From: Roseibium alexandrii DFL-11
Lineage (GTDB): Bacteria; Pseudomonadota; Alphaproteobacteria; Rhizobiales; Stappiaceae
Assembly: GCF_000158095.2 (NCBI RefSeq)
Contig: NZ_CM011002.1
Span: 5,059,703 to 5,123,702 of the forward strand
Length of the DNA stretch: 64,000 nucleotides
Direction: 5' to 3'
Part shown: piece after piece, positions 16,764 through 26,608 of the stretch
Layout: each line of letters starts with the position of its first letter
Numbering within the stretch: position 1 is the stretch's first letter
Translations under genes and position numbers: made by a program
Notes under the pieces: generated by a model
Seen by the model: only the letters and a program-made list of their open reading frames with translations
Told to the model about the DNA's origin: nothing
The model's database searches: none

Positions 16764-18976
16764 GACGCTTCTTTCATTTCGATGTGCTTGCGCCGCCCGA
16801 TCTGCACCCGGCCGACCAGTAACTGCAGGAGCCCGACTGCCGCCAACATGACGAAGATCAAGGTGGTTGAATAGGCAATGGCAAGGCCGTAGTCGTTGTT
16901 TTCCACCCGGCCGATGATGTAGCTCGTGGCCATGTCATATTCTGCGGACACCAGGAAGATAACCGCCGAGATCGCGGTCATCGCCCGCACGAAACTGTAA
17001 ACGAGGGCAGCTAGGATGGCTGGCCGCAAGAGCGGCAGGATGACCCGCCTGAAGGTTTGCCAGGAATTCGCTCCGAGGGTCAGCGAGCTCTCGTCCAGAG
17101 ATTTGTCGATCTGGGACATGCTGGCAATTCCAGCGCGGACACCGACCGGCATGTTTCTGAAGATAAAGCTGACGACCAGGATGATTCCAGTGCCGGTGAT
17201 TTCGATGGGTGGAACATTGAAGGCCAGGATATAGCTGACGCCAATGACCGTTCCCGGAATGGCAAAGGACAGCATGGTGCCGAACTCGAACGCGTTCTTT
17301 CCGGCAAAACTCTGTCGCGTCAGCAGATAAGCGGTGACCAGCCCCACAGCTGCCGTCAGAGGTGCGGCGATCGCGGCGATTGTGATCGTCGTCCAGAAAC
17401 TGTCCCAGGCAGCACCGGTCCAGCGAATACCCTCTTCCTCGAACCTGACCGAAAAAGCTGTAACATAGTGTTTGAAGGTGAGAGAGTTATTGACACCCCA
17501 CAGCTCCACAACACTGCCATAAACGATCATTGCATAGACCACGGCAGTAAAGACAGCCCAGGCCAGCGCGACGGCCAGAACCGGGATCGCAAGGCCTTGG
17601 GGCATTAACGGGTGCACACCAGCGTCACCTTTGCCTGATACCGTTGTATAGCTTTTCTTTCCGAGCCAGGCGCGTTGGGCATAAAAGGCTGACAGTGTGA
17701 AGAACAGCAGCACCATAGCCAGAACCGCGGCCCGGCCCTGATCGTATTGTGCCCCGACAATCGCAAAGAAGATCTCGGTCGACAGAACATCAAAATTTCC
17801 GCCCAGAACCAGAGGATTGCCGAAGTCCGCCATACTTTCGATGAACCCAAGCAAAAATGCATTTGCAAGCCCCGGCCGCATGAGCGGCAGGGACACGGTG
17901 CGAAAGGTTTGCCAGCTGTTAGCGCGAAGGGTCTGCGCCGCCTCTTCCATGGACGGCGAGACGCCCTCGACCACGCCTATGAGAACCAGAAACGCAATCG
18001 GCGTGAATGCGAGTGTCTGTGCGATCAGCACACCGGGCAGCCCGTAAAGCCACCTTGTCGGTTGCACGCCGAACAGTTCGGCAATGAATACAGTGACCGT
18101 ACCGGACAAACCAAAAAGCAAAATGAGGGCAAGGCCAATGACGAATGGTGGCGTGATGATCGGTAGCACTGTCATGGCCCGGATGAGGCGCTTGTAGCGG
18201 AAGCCGGAGCGCGTCACGACAAGGGCAAATGCGAGCCCAAGGGCGGTGGTGATCAACCCTACCAGAATGGCCAGAAAAAGAGAGTTCCAGGCAGCCCCGC
18301 ATCGGGAGCCCGCCAGGCAGCCCAATCCCCAGATGCGATCGTCGAAGAACTTGTCGAAGAAGACCAGCACCGAATAGGTGCCGTCATCGGTCACGAACGC
18401 AGCGAACAGCATCTTGGCGATGGGGAAAAACACAAAGGCCGTCACGATCACGATCACGCCGCCGATGGCACTGACAACAAAGACATCGCCATTGACCGCG
18501 CCGCGTGCGGCAATCCCTTGGGTCAGCAAGAACAGGAACGCGGAGGCGCAGACCATCGCGCCATAACCCATCCCGTACTGGCGGTCCCCGAGCGGACCGA
18601 AGGCGTCATTCATCCAGGCGAAATTGTAGCCACGGATGCCAATGGAAAATCCTTGGATGATCATCCAGGAAAACCCAAGGGCACCTGCGAGAACCAGCAG
18701 GCGGGAATAGGCGGCATCCGACTTGGAATAGCGTAACGCGAATACAGAAAGCCCAAGCGGAAGAAGCAATGGCGAAAGCCAAAGCTTCTCTCCTTGGGCA
18801 ATCAGGAAAGCCGCAGGGGCATAGTCCTCGTCAAAAGGATAGCCGTCGACCAGCCAGTCGAATGACCAGAAACCGTCCTCGATGCCATACCACGGCAGAA
18901 GGCCGAAACCGACCCACCCGGCAATGATCCAGAAGATCAGAACCGGGGGAGCGGTGTTTTTCGAATTCACAGGCAC
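16760..18976 (-). CDS. ABC transporter permease, fused double permease (FbpB-like)
   Basis: A 738-residue permease with two binding-protein-dependent transport domains in one chain. Each has its own EAA loop: MEEAAQTLRANSWQTFRTVSLPLMRPG in the first half and DESSLTLGANSWQTFRRVILPLLRPA in the second. About 180 N-terminal residues precede the first domain and add several extra membrane segments (FWIIAGWVGFGLLPWYG, LWLSPLLLPLGLSVFAL), longer than the usual FbpB of about 500-550 residues. Translation begins at a GTG directly after the binding-protein TAA. The role is to move the substrate across the inner membrane. Confidence 0.86.
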   Translation of the reverse strand: MPVNSKNTAPPVLIFWIIAGWVGFGLLPWYGIEDGFWSFDWLVDGYPFDEDYAPAAFLIAQGEKLWLSPLLLPLGLSVFALRYSKSDAAYSRLLVLAGALGFSWMIIQGFSIGIRGYNFAWMNDAFGPLGDRQYGMGYGAMVCASAFLFLLTQGIAARGAVNGDVFVVSAIGGVIVIVTAFVFFPIAKMLFAAFVTDDGTYSVLVFFDKFFDDRIWGLGCLAGSRCGAAWNSLFLAILVGLITTALGLAFALVVTRSGFRYKRLIRAMTVLPIITPPFVIGLALILLFGLSGTVTVFIAELFGVQPTRWLYGLPGVLIAQTLAFTPIAFLVLIGVVEGVSPSMEEAAQTLRANSWQTFRTVSLPLMRPGLANAFLLGFIESMADFGNPLVLGGNFDVLSTEIFFAIVGAQYDQGRAAVLAMVLLFFTLSAFYAQRAWLGKKSYTTVSGKGDAGVHPLMPQGLAIPVLAVALAWAVFTAVVYAMIVYGSVVELWGVNNSLTFKHYVTAFSVRFEEEGIRWTGAAWDSFWTTITIAAIAAPLTAAVGLVTAYLLTRQSFAGKNAFEFGTMLSFAIPGTVIGVSYILAFNVPPIEITGTGIILVVSFIFRNMPVGVRAGIASMSQIDKSLDESSLTLGANSWQTFRRVILPLLRPAILAALVYSFVRAMTAISAVIFLVSAEYDMATSYIIGRVENNDYGLAIAYSTTLIFVMLAAVGLLQLLVGRVQIGRRKHIEMKEAS

Positions 18977-20002
18977 TTACTGAGGCAATGTCGAAACGTC
19001 TTCATCCCATTTTTGCAACAGGCGCTTCCGCTCGTCTGACGACCCGTACTTCTTGAAATCGTAGTCAATCAGCTTGATCTGGCTCATGTCGGGGGCGCTT
19101 TCCGACGTCTGCGCGCCCTTGTTGGACGGCACCTGGAACGCGTTGACCTGCAGCGCAAGGTTTTGAGCGTCTGTGCTCAATGCCCAGTCATAGAACTTCT
19201 TGGCTTCGTCCATGTTCCGCGCACCGTCAATGATCGACATCGAACCGATTTCATACCCCGTGCCCTCACAAGGAGCGACCACCTTGATCGGGAAGCCTGA
19301 CACCGCCTGCTTTACTGCATCGTGCATGAATACAATGCCGATGGTGTTTTCGCCCCGGCCAGCAGCCTTGATCGGCGCCGAGCCGGACTTGGTATATTGG
19401 TTGATGTTGGCATGAAGGCCCTTCATGAAATCAAAGCCTTCGTCTTCGCCAAAAATCTGCACCATGGATGCCAGCGTGGTGTAAGCCGTCCCCGATGAAT
19501 TCGGATTGGCCATCTGCACATGGCCTTTGTATTCGGGTTTCAAGAGGTCCTTCCAGCAGGATGGCTCGGGCAAATTGTTAGCTGTCAGCAAGTCCGTGTT
19601 AAAACCGTATCCAAGTGCGCCGGAATAGATCCCGATGGTGCGGTTACCAGCGCTTTCTGCCTGGCTGATGGCCCAATCATGAAGCTGATCCCGCATCGGA
19701 GACAGGTATTCGGCTGTGAGGCCTTCTTCGGCTGCCTGAAGATGCGGATCGCCGGTGCCTCCCCACCAGACGTCACCCTTCGGATTGGACGATTCTGCGC
19801 GTATTTGCGCGAAGGTCTCACCGGATGACTTACGGGTCATGTTGACATCAATGCCGGTCGCATCTTCGAAACTGCGTGCCATCAACTGGCACCAGTCTTC
19901 CTGCGCGCTGCAATAAAGCGTCAGTTTGTCAGCTTGGGCAAATGAGACGCTAGCGGCAAGCGCCATGAGTGACCCCGCAAGGGTCGTGGCGGTTCTTTTC
20001 AT
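18977..20002 (-). CDS. ABC transporter substrate-binding protein, iron(III)-type (FbpA/AfuA-like)
   Basis: A 341-residue periplasmic protein with a signal peptide (1-24, ending SFAQA) and a mature start DKLTLYCSAQEDWCQLMARSFEDATGIDV, typical of the FbpA/AfuA/PotD-like cluster. GGAGG precedes the ATG on the minus strand. Iron is the usual annotation for this family, but related proteins carry thiamine, 2-aminoethylphosphonate or polyamines. The C-terminal region (LALQVNAFQVPSNKGA) is intact. It is the first gene of a three-gene minus-strand operon; its promoter must lie in the large gap to the right. Confidence 0.84.
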   Translation of the reverse strand: MKRTATTLAGSLMALAASVSFAQADKLTLYCSAQEDWCQLMARSFEDATGIDVNMTRKSSGETFAQIRAESSNPKGDVWWGGTGDPHLQAAEEGLTAEYLSPMRDQLHDWAISQAESAGNRTIGIYSGALGYGFNTDLLTANNLPEPSCWKDLLKPEYKGHVQMANPNSSGTAYTTLASMVQIFGEDEGFDFMKGLHANINQYTKSGSAPIKAAGRGENTIGIVFMHDAVKQAVSGFPIKVVAPCEGTGYEIGSMSIIDGARNMDEAKKFYDWALSTDAQNLALQVNAFQVPSNKGAQTSESAPDMSQIKLIDYDFKKYGSSDERKRLLQKWDEDVSTLPQ

Positions 20003-21186
20003 ATCGGTTCCTCCCTGAATGTTTGTCTTGAGCCGGTTGACCGGCGCTTTTGTTGGATCCCGGAATTCTGTTTTGAAGTTTCTAGGGGATCAGATCAGCA
20101 CTTTGGTTCGCAGCAGCGTCGCTCACGAAGGTGGCTGGCCTCATGATTGACAACATTTCCCGGCTGTCCGCAAAGTTGAGATGTCAGAGATCCTTTGCAT
20201 GAATGTGGGGCTCTTTGTTTAGGCTCCGAATATCAGCACCAGCTCGTGAGAAATGCAATCACAATCGTTTAAAATGCTGATTGGAAGAAATAAATTTGCT
20301 TAGTGGGCTAAATGAAGATGCGCCTGGAAATAAGCTGAAATTGTCTTGGTGTTCGCCCAGGAGAAAGGCCAAGAGGCGTTTGCAAGGACGCTTGAAAGAC
20401 ATAGTAATCAGATTGCAACATATGTCATGTCGATCGCTGTCTTAGTTCGTTTCGTCATCTCAAAAATGTCAAAGATTTCAATTGCGCGAAGCGTTTCGAG
20501 GCGCGACCAAACATTGTTAAATTTCGGCCGATTTGGAACCTGAGTGATGGCAGCCGGTATTGGGCTGTTGCCGGAGGCTTGGTTGAACTGAGATAGGCGC
20601 AATCGGTCATGTTACGTTGTTTTGCATGTTCCGTTTTAGGGCTGAGAGACTTGTCCGGAACCGCAACAATGGTCACTACAGCTGCCGCGACTTTGGCCAT
20701 TTCGAGCCCGCATGCAACCGAAGTATATCTCGCAAATAAATAAGCAGCGCCGGCAAAAACGGTTGAGGCGCTTGTTGATCCCTATTCGGTTATCTTCATG
20801 TTTGACATAGTCAACGAATTTGAAAGGGCGGAAACGCTGAAAAGATCGCCGGATCCGTCAATGCGAAGAACCGGTTTGGCGGTCGTGCCAAGCAACAGCT
20901 CCTTAATGCAGGTTGCCAGTCCGGACTGCATTTGGTCTTTTCGAGGAGTGAGTTGTGGAGCCGTGAGTTCAATCGGTCGAGATTTGGGCGGTTATGCGAG
21001 ACTTGGTTTCGAACCCGACCTTCGTAATCTTTCGTTTTTTGTCTTTTAGTTTCAAGAGCGCTTGCTTGATGGATTTCAAACAGTCAATGTTAGTTTTTAG
21101 GCGGCTAAGTACGCCGCTTGGGAGAAAGACGAGACTGGGTGTGTCACCCTGTTGAAAAAATAAATGAAATTCTGGGAGGAATTTAT
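20003..21186. other. 1.18-kb intergenic region between divergent importer operons
   Basis: It lies between the minus-strand iron-type operon and the plus-strand phn-like operon and should hold both promoters. Short frames (such as 20798-21049 on plus and 20969-21241 on minus) have no protein-like composition. A small hairpin, GCGGC/GCCGC around a TAAGTAC loop, occurs near 21103-21118, and GGGTG-TGT-CACCC near 21136-21148. I found no convincing Pho box or Fur box by eye. Confidence 0.4.
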
Positions 21187-22161
21187 ATGAAACGGATTGC
21201 AACACTTCTTGCATCGGCTGCTGCTGCCGCATTGTTTTCATTTGCCGGTGCCGCGACGGCTCAGGAGTGTCCGCGGGGTGATCTCGATGAGCGTTTCTGC
21301 GATGTTGATGGCGATCTGATTGCCGATATTCCGACTGATCCTGCTCAGCAGGTAGATCCGGATACGCTGATCTTTGCTTATACGCCTGTGGAGGATCCGG
21401 CTGTTTACAAGGAAGCGTGGTCGGACTTCCTCACACATTTGGAAAAAGAAACTGGCAAGAAGGTTGTTTTCTTCCCGGTTCAGTCAAACGCAGCTCAAAT
21501 CGAAGCCATGCGTTCTGGCCGTCTGCACATTGCCGGTTTCAACACAGGCTCCAACCCGCTGGCTGTGAATTGCGCTGGTTTCCGCCCCTTCACGATCATG
21601 GCTTCGAAAGATGGAAACTTTGGCTACGAGATGGAAATCTTGACCTATCCGGGGTCCGGTATTGAAAAAGTCGAGGACATCAAGGGCAAGCAACTCGCGT
21701 TTACGTCGCCAACATCCAACTCCGGTTTCAAGGCGCCATCCGCAATCCTGAAAGCAGACTTCGACATGGAAGCAGAGCGGGATTTCGAGCCAGTTTATTC
21801 CGGCAAGCATGACAACTCTATCCTTGGTGTTGCCAACAAGGATTATCCGGCCGCGTCCATTGCGAATTCTGTTCTCTCGCGCATGATCAGCCGGGATGTA
21901 ATCAAGCCGGACCAAGTTATTTCAATCTACAAGTCACAGACGTTCCCGACGACCGGTTTTGGCACCGCTCACAACCTCACACCGGATCTTCAAGACAAGA
22001 TCCGCAACGCCTTCTTCAACTTCGAATGGGAAGGCACCAGCCTCCAGGCCGAATTTGAAAAGTCGAATGAAGGTCAGTTCCTGGAGATGACCTACCAGGA
22101 ATTCTGGGAAGTTATTCGCAAGATCGATGCTGCCAACGGCGTTAGCTACGCTTGCAAATAA
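21187..22161 (+). CDS. phnD: phosphonate/phosphite-type ABC transporter binding protein, PhnD-like
   Basis: A 324-residue PhnD-family protein. A GGGAGG site at 21174 and an ATG at 21187 define the start; the frame is open upstream without a good start. The signal peptide ends near residue 24 (GAATA|QE). The mature protein has the family features LIFAYTPVEDPAVYKEAWSDFLTHLEKETGKKV, LHIAGFNTGSNPLAVNCAGF and LAFTSPTSNSGFKAPSAIL. Cysteines at both ends (QECPRGD, SYACK) could form a disulfide. Homologues bind phosphonates, phosphite or related oxyanions. It leads an operon with phnC, two phnE and a HAD hydrolase. Confidence 0.85.
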   Translation: MKRIATLLASAAAAALFSFAGAATAQECPRGDLDERFCDVDGDLIADIPTDPAQQVDPDTLIFAYTPVEDPAVYKEAWSDFLTHLEKETGKKVVFFPVQSNAAQIEAMRSGRLHIAGFNTGSNPLAVNCAGFRPFTIMASKDGNFGYEMEILTYPGSGIEKVEDIKGKQLAFTSPTSNSGFKAPSAILKADFDMEAERDFEPVYSGKHDNSILGVANKDYPAASIANSVLSRMISRDVIKPDQVISIYKSQTFPTTGFGTAHNLTPDLQDKIRNAFFNFEWEGTSLQAEFEKSNEGQFLEMTYQEFWEVIRKIDAANGVSYACK

Positions 22162-22168
22162 CGAATAT

Positions 22169-22208
22169 AACAGGCGGCCTTTGATCGAGGGCGCCTGTTT
22201 TTCTTTTT
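22169..22208 (+). terminator. Rho-independent terminator/attenuator after phnD
   Basis: AACAGGCG (22169-22176) pairs with CGCCTGTT (22192-22199) and is followed by a T-rich run to 22208. It sits between phnD and phnC in an otherwise tight operon, so it probably lowers expression of the downstream genes relative to the binding protein. Confidence 0.8.
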
Positions 22209-22234
22209 GGAATTTTTGAAGGGTAGGGTGCTGC

Positions 22235-23065
22235 ATGCTGCGGCTGAAGAAGCTTGTTAAGACTTACAAGACCGGGGACCAGGCACTTAAAGCGGTCGAC
22301 TTGGAAATCCCACAGGGCCAGGTCCTGGCCCTCATCGGGCCATCGGGGGCTGGAAAGTCCACCCTGATTCGTTGCATCAACCGGCTGGTGGAGCCGAGCA
22401 GTGGCGAAGTGTGGCTGGAGGATACTGAACTCACCAGTCTTTCCTCAGGCGGATTGCGCCGGAAGCGCCGTGAGATGGGGATGATTTTCCAGGAATATGC
22501 GTTGGTTGAGCGACTGACGGTGATGGAAAACGTCCTGTCTGGTCGCCTCGGATATGTCGGTTTCTGGCGCAGTTTTACACGTCGCTATCCTCAGGAAAGC
22601 GTCGATGAAGCCTTCCGCCTGCTCGATCGCGTTGGACTTCTCGCCATGGCGGACAAGCGCGCCGATGAATTGTCCGGCGGGCAACGCCAAAGGGTTGGGA
22701 TCTGCCGGGCACTGATTCAAAACCCGAAACTGCTTCTGGTCGATGAACCAACAGCGTCCCTCGATCCAAAAACCTCCCGCCAGATCATGCGTCTCATTTG
22801 CGAGCTGTGCGAAGAGCGGGGTCTTGCAGCGATCATCAACATCCACGATGTCGCGCTGGCAAAAATGTTTGTTCAGCGGGTAGTCGGGTTGCGTTTTGGC
22901 GCGATCGAGTTTGATGGCCGCCCGGAAGAACTGACGCCAGATGTCCTGACCGCGATCTATGGTGAAGAGGACTGGGAAGCGACAATCGAGAAGGTTGAAG
23001 ACGAAGATGAAGTTGACCATCCTCATGGCGGTTTCGATGAGAAGGCCGGAGTTTCCGCGCTATGA
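22235..23065 (+). CDS. phnC: phosphonate-type ABC transporter ATP-binding protein, PhnC-like
   Basis: A 276-residue ATPase with Walker [11 protein letters not shown]-loop [11 protein letters not shown], signature [14 protein letters not shown] and Walker [16 protein letters not shown]. The PhnC-specific spacing with the long [21 protein letters not shown] insert is present. The H-loop reads [19 protein letters not shown], as in the PhnC family. The C-terminal 30 residues are acidic and His-containing ([15 protein letters not shown]), an extension beyond the usual family end. It overlaps the first permease by 4 bp. Confidence 0.86.
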   Translation: MLRLKKLVKTYKTGDQALKAVDLEIPQGQVLALIGPSGAGKSTLIRCINRLVEPSSGEVWLEDTELTSLSSGGLRRKRREMGMIFQEYALVERLTVMENVLSGRLGYVGFWRSFTRRYPQESVDEAFRLLDRVGLLAMADKRADELSGGQRQRVGICRALIQNPKLLLVDEPTASLDPKTSRQIMRLICELCEERGLAAIINIHDVALAKMFVQRVVGLRFGAIEFDGRPEELTPDVLTAIYGEEDWEATIEKVEDEDEVDHPHGGFDEKAGVSAL

Positions 23066-23874
23066 GCAGTGAACTTGATGCGCTTGTTGGGCGAAAGTGG
23101 AAGAAACCTCCCTTTATCAAACGCACCTGGCTGCGATGGACCCTTGGTCTTGGGTTCGTGGCCTACCTGATTGCAGCTTTCATCACCATCGATGTCAATT
23201 GGAGCCGGGTTTACGAAGGCCTGGACCGTGGAGCGGCCTTTATCCTGGCTTTCACGTCTCCGGATTTCATCTCACGCGCGACCGACATTCGGGATGGGAT
23301 ACTGGAAAGCATCATCATGACCGTCGCTGCTTCGGTGGTCGGCATTGCGATCTCCATTCCCATAGGACTGGGAGCTGCACGCAATATCGCGCCTTTACCT
23401 GTCTATTTGGTGTGTCGTGGCATTGTGGCCATCAGCCGGGCGCTGCAGGAAATTATCGTTGCCATCCTTCTGGTGGCGATTTTTGGTTTCGGCCCGCTGG
23501 CGGGTTTCCTGACCTTGAGTTTTGCAACAATCGGTTTTCTGTCAAAACTTCTGGCAGAAGACATTGAAAGTATGGACCGGGTCCAGGCCGAGGCGATCAA
23601 GGCCTCTGGTGCGCGCTGGCTGCAATGGATCAACTACGGGGTTCAGCCACAGGTGATGCCTCGCCTTGTCGGACTGAGTATGTACCGCATCGATATCAAC
23701 TTCCGTGAAAGCGCGATCCTTGGCCTCGTTGGGGCTGGCGGGATCGGCGCAACGCTCAATACGGCGTTCGACCGGTATGAATATGATACGGCCGCTGCAA
23801 TCCTGATAATCATCATCTTGATCGTTATGGCGCTGGAATATCTGTCCGGCATTATCCGGGCGAAGGTGCAATAA
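23062..23874 (+). CDS. phnE: phosphonate-type ABC transporter permease 1, PhnE-like
   Basis: A 270-residue permease starting at an ATGA overlap with phnC. After a short cytoplasmic N-terminus there are about six membrane segments. The ATPase-coupling loop is present as [25 protein letters not shown], followed by the PhnE hallmark [22 protein letters not shown]. It ends one base into the start of a second, different PhnE. Two PhnE subunits per operon are usual for rhizobial-type phosphonate importers and would form the heterodimeric channel. Confidence 0.86.
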   Translation: MSSELDALVGRKWKKPPFIKRTWLRWTLGLGFVAYLIAAFITIDVNWSRVYEGLDRGAAFILAFTSPDFISRATDIRDGILESIIMTVAASVVGIAISIPIGLGAARNIAPLPVYLVCRGIVAISRALQEIIVAILLVAIFGFGPLAGFLTLSFATIGFLSKLLAEDIESMDRVQAEAIKASGARWLQWINYGVQPQVMPRLVGLSMYRIDINFRESAILGLVGAGGIGATLNTAFDRYEYDTAAAILIIIILIVMALEYLSGIIRAKVQ

Positions 23875-24689
23875 TGCCAGTACTTGAGAAAAACGGCCTG
23901 AAGGTCTGGCAGCGCCGGACCCAGGGTGAAAGCCTGATGCGCTGGGCGGCCTGGCTGACGGGCACAGCTGTGTTCGTCTATTGCTGGCAGCAGATATCTG
24001 AATCCACCACATGGTTCTTTGTCTGGGACGCTCCGCGCATTGCAGAAGATATCTGGAGCCGGGCAACGCCGCCGCGCTGGGAATACATAACTCAGCTCGG
24101 TCGTCCGATCTGGGATACGCTCAATATCGCAACGCTTGGAACCTTGATTGCCTTGTGTCTGGCAGTACCGGTGGCCTTTCTTGCCGCTCGCAACACCACC
24201 CCATCTGCGACGTTCATTCGCCCAATCGCACTCTTGATCATCGTCTCAACGCGCTCCATCAATTCGCTAATCTGGGCTTTGCTCCTGATCGCGGTCATCG
24301 GGCCAGGCGTTCTTGCGGGAGTGGTCGCAATAGCGATCCGGTCTATCGGTTTCTGTGCGAAGCTCATCTACGAGGCGATTGAAGAGATCGATCACACCCA
24401 GGTTGAGGCGATAACCGCGACAGGGGCATCCCGGTGGCAGGTAATGGCCTACGGCATCGTTCCACAAATTGCTCCAGCATTTGCTGGTGTTGCTGTGTTC
24501 CGCTGGGATATCAATATCCGGGAATCAACGGTCCTTGGACTAGTCGGGGCTGGCGGAATTGGATTGCAGCTGTCTTCCTCGCTCAACGTTTTGGCCTGGC
24601 CACAGGTCAGCCTGATCCTGTTAGTCATCCTGGCAGCGGTTGTCTTGAGCGAGTGGGTCTCGGCAAAGGTACGGGAAGCAATTATTTGA
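23874..24689 (+). CDS. phnE: phosphonate-type ABC transporter permease 2, PhnE-like
   Basis: A 271-residue second PhnE. Its ATG shares a base with the stop of the first (TAATG). The first membrane segment is AAWLTGTAVFVYCWQQI. It has the coupling loop YEAIEEIDHTQVEAITATGASRWQVMAYG and the same [21 protein letters not shown] hallmark as its partner, so the two descend from one ancestor but have diverged. The stop overlaps a TTG start of the HAD hydrolase gene. Confidence 0.86.
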   Translation: MPVLEKNGLKVWQRRTQGESLMRWAAWLTGTAVFVYCWQQISESTTWFFVWDAPRIAEDIWSRATPPRWEYITQLGRPIWDTLNIATLGTLIALCLAVPVAFLAARNTTPSATFIRPIALLIIVSTRSINSLIWALLLIAVIGPGVLAGVVAIAIRSIGFCAKLIYEAIEEIDHTQVEAITATGASRWQVMAYGIVPQIAPAFAGVAVFRWDINIRESTVLGLVGAGGIGLQLSSSLNVLAWPQVSLILLVILAAVVLSEWVSAKVREAII

Positions 24690-25591
24690 CCGATATGACA
24701 TTGGAAGAAGCGTTCGCGGCCTATGAGGCCGCGCGCGCACGTTTGCCTGAAGCGCAAGACGGTGGGGTGTCCACCCGGTGCGTAAATCTCGATGACATTG
24801 CAGATCAGTTTGATGTCTTTTTGCTCGACGCATTCGGTGTTCTGAATATCGGGGAGCACGCGATTCCGGGTGTACCTGAACGGGTTGCCGGTCTGCAGGC
24901 CAAGGGAAAACGCGTTTTTGTTGTGACAAATGCGGCCGGATATTCAAACGCGACCTTGCTCGCGAAGTATGCCCGCCTCGGGTACACCTTCGCACCTGAG
25001 AGTGTCATTTCGAGCCGAATGACACTCCTGCACGCTTTGACCAGTGAGCCAAAGCGGCATTGGGGCGCTATGGTTTCCAAGGCAGCTGGCCTGGCTGATC
25101 TAGAAGACATCACTCTCACGCGTTTGGAAGAAGACCGGTCTCCTTACGCAAAGGTGGACGGCTTCTTGTGCCTTGGGGCGGCTGAGTGGACGCAAGAGCG
25201 GCAGGCATTGCTAGAAGAGGCCCTTCTAGAGCGTCCAAGGCCGGTGCTTGTTGCCAATCCGGACATTGTCGCACCGCGTGAAAACGGGTTTTCAACGGAG
25301 CCTGGAAATTACGCACACCGGCTCGCCGACAAAACCGGTATTGCGCCGAAGTTTTACGGAAAACCGTTCGCCAATATCTATGACCTTGTGTTTGCGCGCC
25401 TGGAAAATGATATCGACCGGAGCAGGGTGGTCATGGTTGGCGACAGCCTGCACACAGACATCCTCGGCGCACAAACAGCAGGGATTTCGTCTGCACTAAT
25501 TTCTGGTTTTGGTTTCTTCGCAGGCGCTGAGGTTCACGCGCCTATTGCCCAATCGGGCATACGCCCCGACTTTGTTCTGGAACGGCCTTGA
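24686..25591 (+). CDS. HAD-IIA (NagD-like, TIGR01459-type) phosphatase
   Basis: A 301-residue HAD-superfamily class IIA hydrolase. The nucleophile motif is FLLDAFGVLNIGEHAIPGV (D-x-F-G-V), motif II lies in VFVVTNAAGYSNATLL, and motif IV is VVMVGDSLHTDILGAQTAGI near the C-terminus. The TTG at 24686 overlaps the phnE stop and has GGGAAG 7 bp upstream; an ATG at 24695 is the alternative. Translational coupling to the importer suggests it removes phosphate from a product of the imported compound, but HAD-IIA enzymes are promiscuous and the substrate is open. Confidence 0.8.
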   Translation: MTDMTLEEAFAAYEAARARLPEAQDGGVSTRCVNLDDIADQFDVFLLDAFGVLNIGEHAIPGVPERVAGLQAKGKRVFVVTNAAGYSNATLLAKYARLGYTFAPESVISSRMTLLHALTSEPKRHWGAMVSKAAGLADLEDITLTRLEEDRSPYAKVDGFLCLGAAEWTQERQALLEEALLERPRPVLVANPDIVAPRENGFSTEPGNYAHRLADKTGIAPKFYGKPFANIYDLVFARLENDIDRSRVVMVGDSLHTDILGAQTAGISSALISGFGFFAGAEVHAPIAQSGIRPDFVLERP

Positions 25592-25930
25592 CGCAGGAGT
25601 GAGGTGGTAGGGGAAGAGGGACAAGAACCCCCGACACGCGGATTATGATCCGATTGATAAGCGCTTGTGGAGTTTATGGCCATTGGTCTTAGTCGAAAGG
25701 TTTCGGTTACGTGAGGTTGGAAATACTCCACTCTATTTGGTCAATTATCCTGAGCAGGGTCATTAGGCGTTAACAAAAAACTGTAACACAACACTGATAG
25801 CCGAGACGTCCGGTGCGCTGCCACCGGAACCTTGCGATGAGCAGCTATCCGTGGCCTCACACAAAGCCCAATGAATTAGTCACCCTGCGACAGCTAGGTG
25901 TGCAACATGTCTATGCAACGTCAGCTCCGA
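25592..25930. other. intergenic region holding a tRNA fragment
   Basis: About 340 bp without a gene between the HAD hydrolase and the minus-strand cupin gene (they converge). The only recognisable content is the degenerate 3' half of tRNA-Met at 25605-25652, 14 bp after the HAD stop. No clear terminator was seen. Confidence 0.6.
25605..25652 (-). repeat. degenerate duplicate of the 3' half of tRNA-Met (possible att remnant)
   Basis: On the plus strand the first 45 bases (25605-25649) match the intact tRNA-Met copy starting at 27436 at 41 of 45 positions; after one missing base three more match. It covers the CCA end, acceptor strand, T arm, variable loop, 3' anticodon stem and part of the anticodon loop. 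It lies in the same orientation as the intact gene. This is the stretch that tRNA-integrating elements usually duplicate. The four changes fall in the acceptor strand and T loop, so it cannot make a tRNA. Confidence 0.75.
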
Positions 25931-26401
25931 TCACTCAAGCGGCGGGCCTGTGAAGGACATATTGAAGCGTTTTGCAGCCTCGTTGATAGCGGCCATGTCC
26001 TCTGGGATCTTGAACTGCCCGGCGGCCATATCTCCGAAAAAGCCTTCAAATCCGCCGGGTGTCAGGATCACCAAGTGCCGACATGGCCCGTCCTCTGTAA
26101 CCTTAAACGTGTGTTCTGTTCCACGGGGAATGAAGATGCTCTCTCCGGCTTCCGCTGCGTGTTCCACACCGTCCATCCACATGCGACACCTACCGGTTAG
26201 TATCACAAAGGTCTCGTCTTCTTGATGGTGTATATGCCTGGGCGGTCCACTGTTTGGCGGCGAAGTGCTATCAACAATACACATGCTCCCACCGGTGTCT
26301 TTTGTCGTCAGGATTGTCTTATAAGTGACACCAAGCCATTCGGTAATTTCATTGCTTTGTTTCGATATCACAGTGTCAATTTCCCCTTTTCTTGATCCCA
26401 A
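25931..26401 (-). CDS. cupin-domain protein
   Basis: A 156-residue single-domain cupin. Motif 1 is visible as SGPPRHIHHQEDETFVILTG (His, His and Glu ligands spaced as G(X)5HXH(X)3-4E) and motif 2 as IFIPRGTEHTFKV (PxG...H). The metal site therefore looks complete. Such small cupins act as quercetinase-like dioxygenases, isomerases or sugar-binding proteins; no substrate can be assigned. It converges with the HAD gene and lies inside the segment bounded by the two tRNA-Met sequences. Upstream bases on the minus strand (AAAGGGGAAATTG) offer a plausible ribosome site. Confidence 0.75.
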   Translation of the reverse strand: MGSRKGEIDTVISKQSNEITEWLGVTYKTILTTKDTGGSMCIVDSTSPPNSGPPRHIHHQEDETFVILTGRCRMWMDGVEHAAEAGESIFIPRGTEHTFKVTEDGPCRHLVILTPGGFEGFFGDMAAGQFKIPEDMAAINEAAKRFNMSFTGPPLE

Positions 26402-26608
26402 AGGGAGAAGAAGACTTCCCTCAGGTTAAGTCAAGCGTCTCTGGTGGGCAATGTGGGGCCTACGAAATGGTTCGGTATTTGGCAGGGCTTCGCTGCGAAC
26501 CGCCTCCGCGATGGTCCTGCGATCCGGATGCACCGAATTGCCAACTTGAATCAAGAGTGTCTAACGTCATTTGAGTTAAGATGAAGGGCATATTGGCGGG
26601 AGTGCAAG

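Noticed and set aside
21120..21180. possible Pho box upstream of phnD
   Set aside because: TGTCACCCTG-like sequence is present, but two direct CTGTCAT-type repeats with correct spacing are not.
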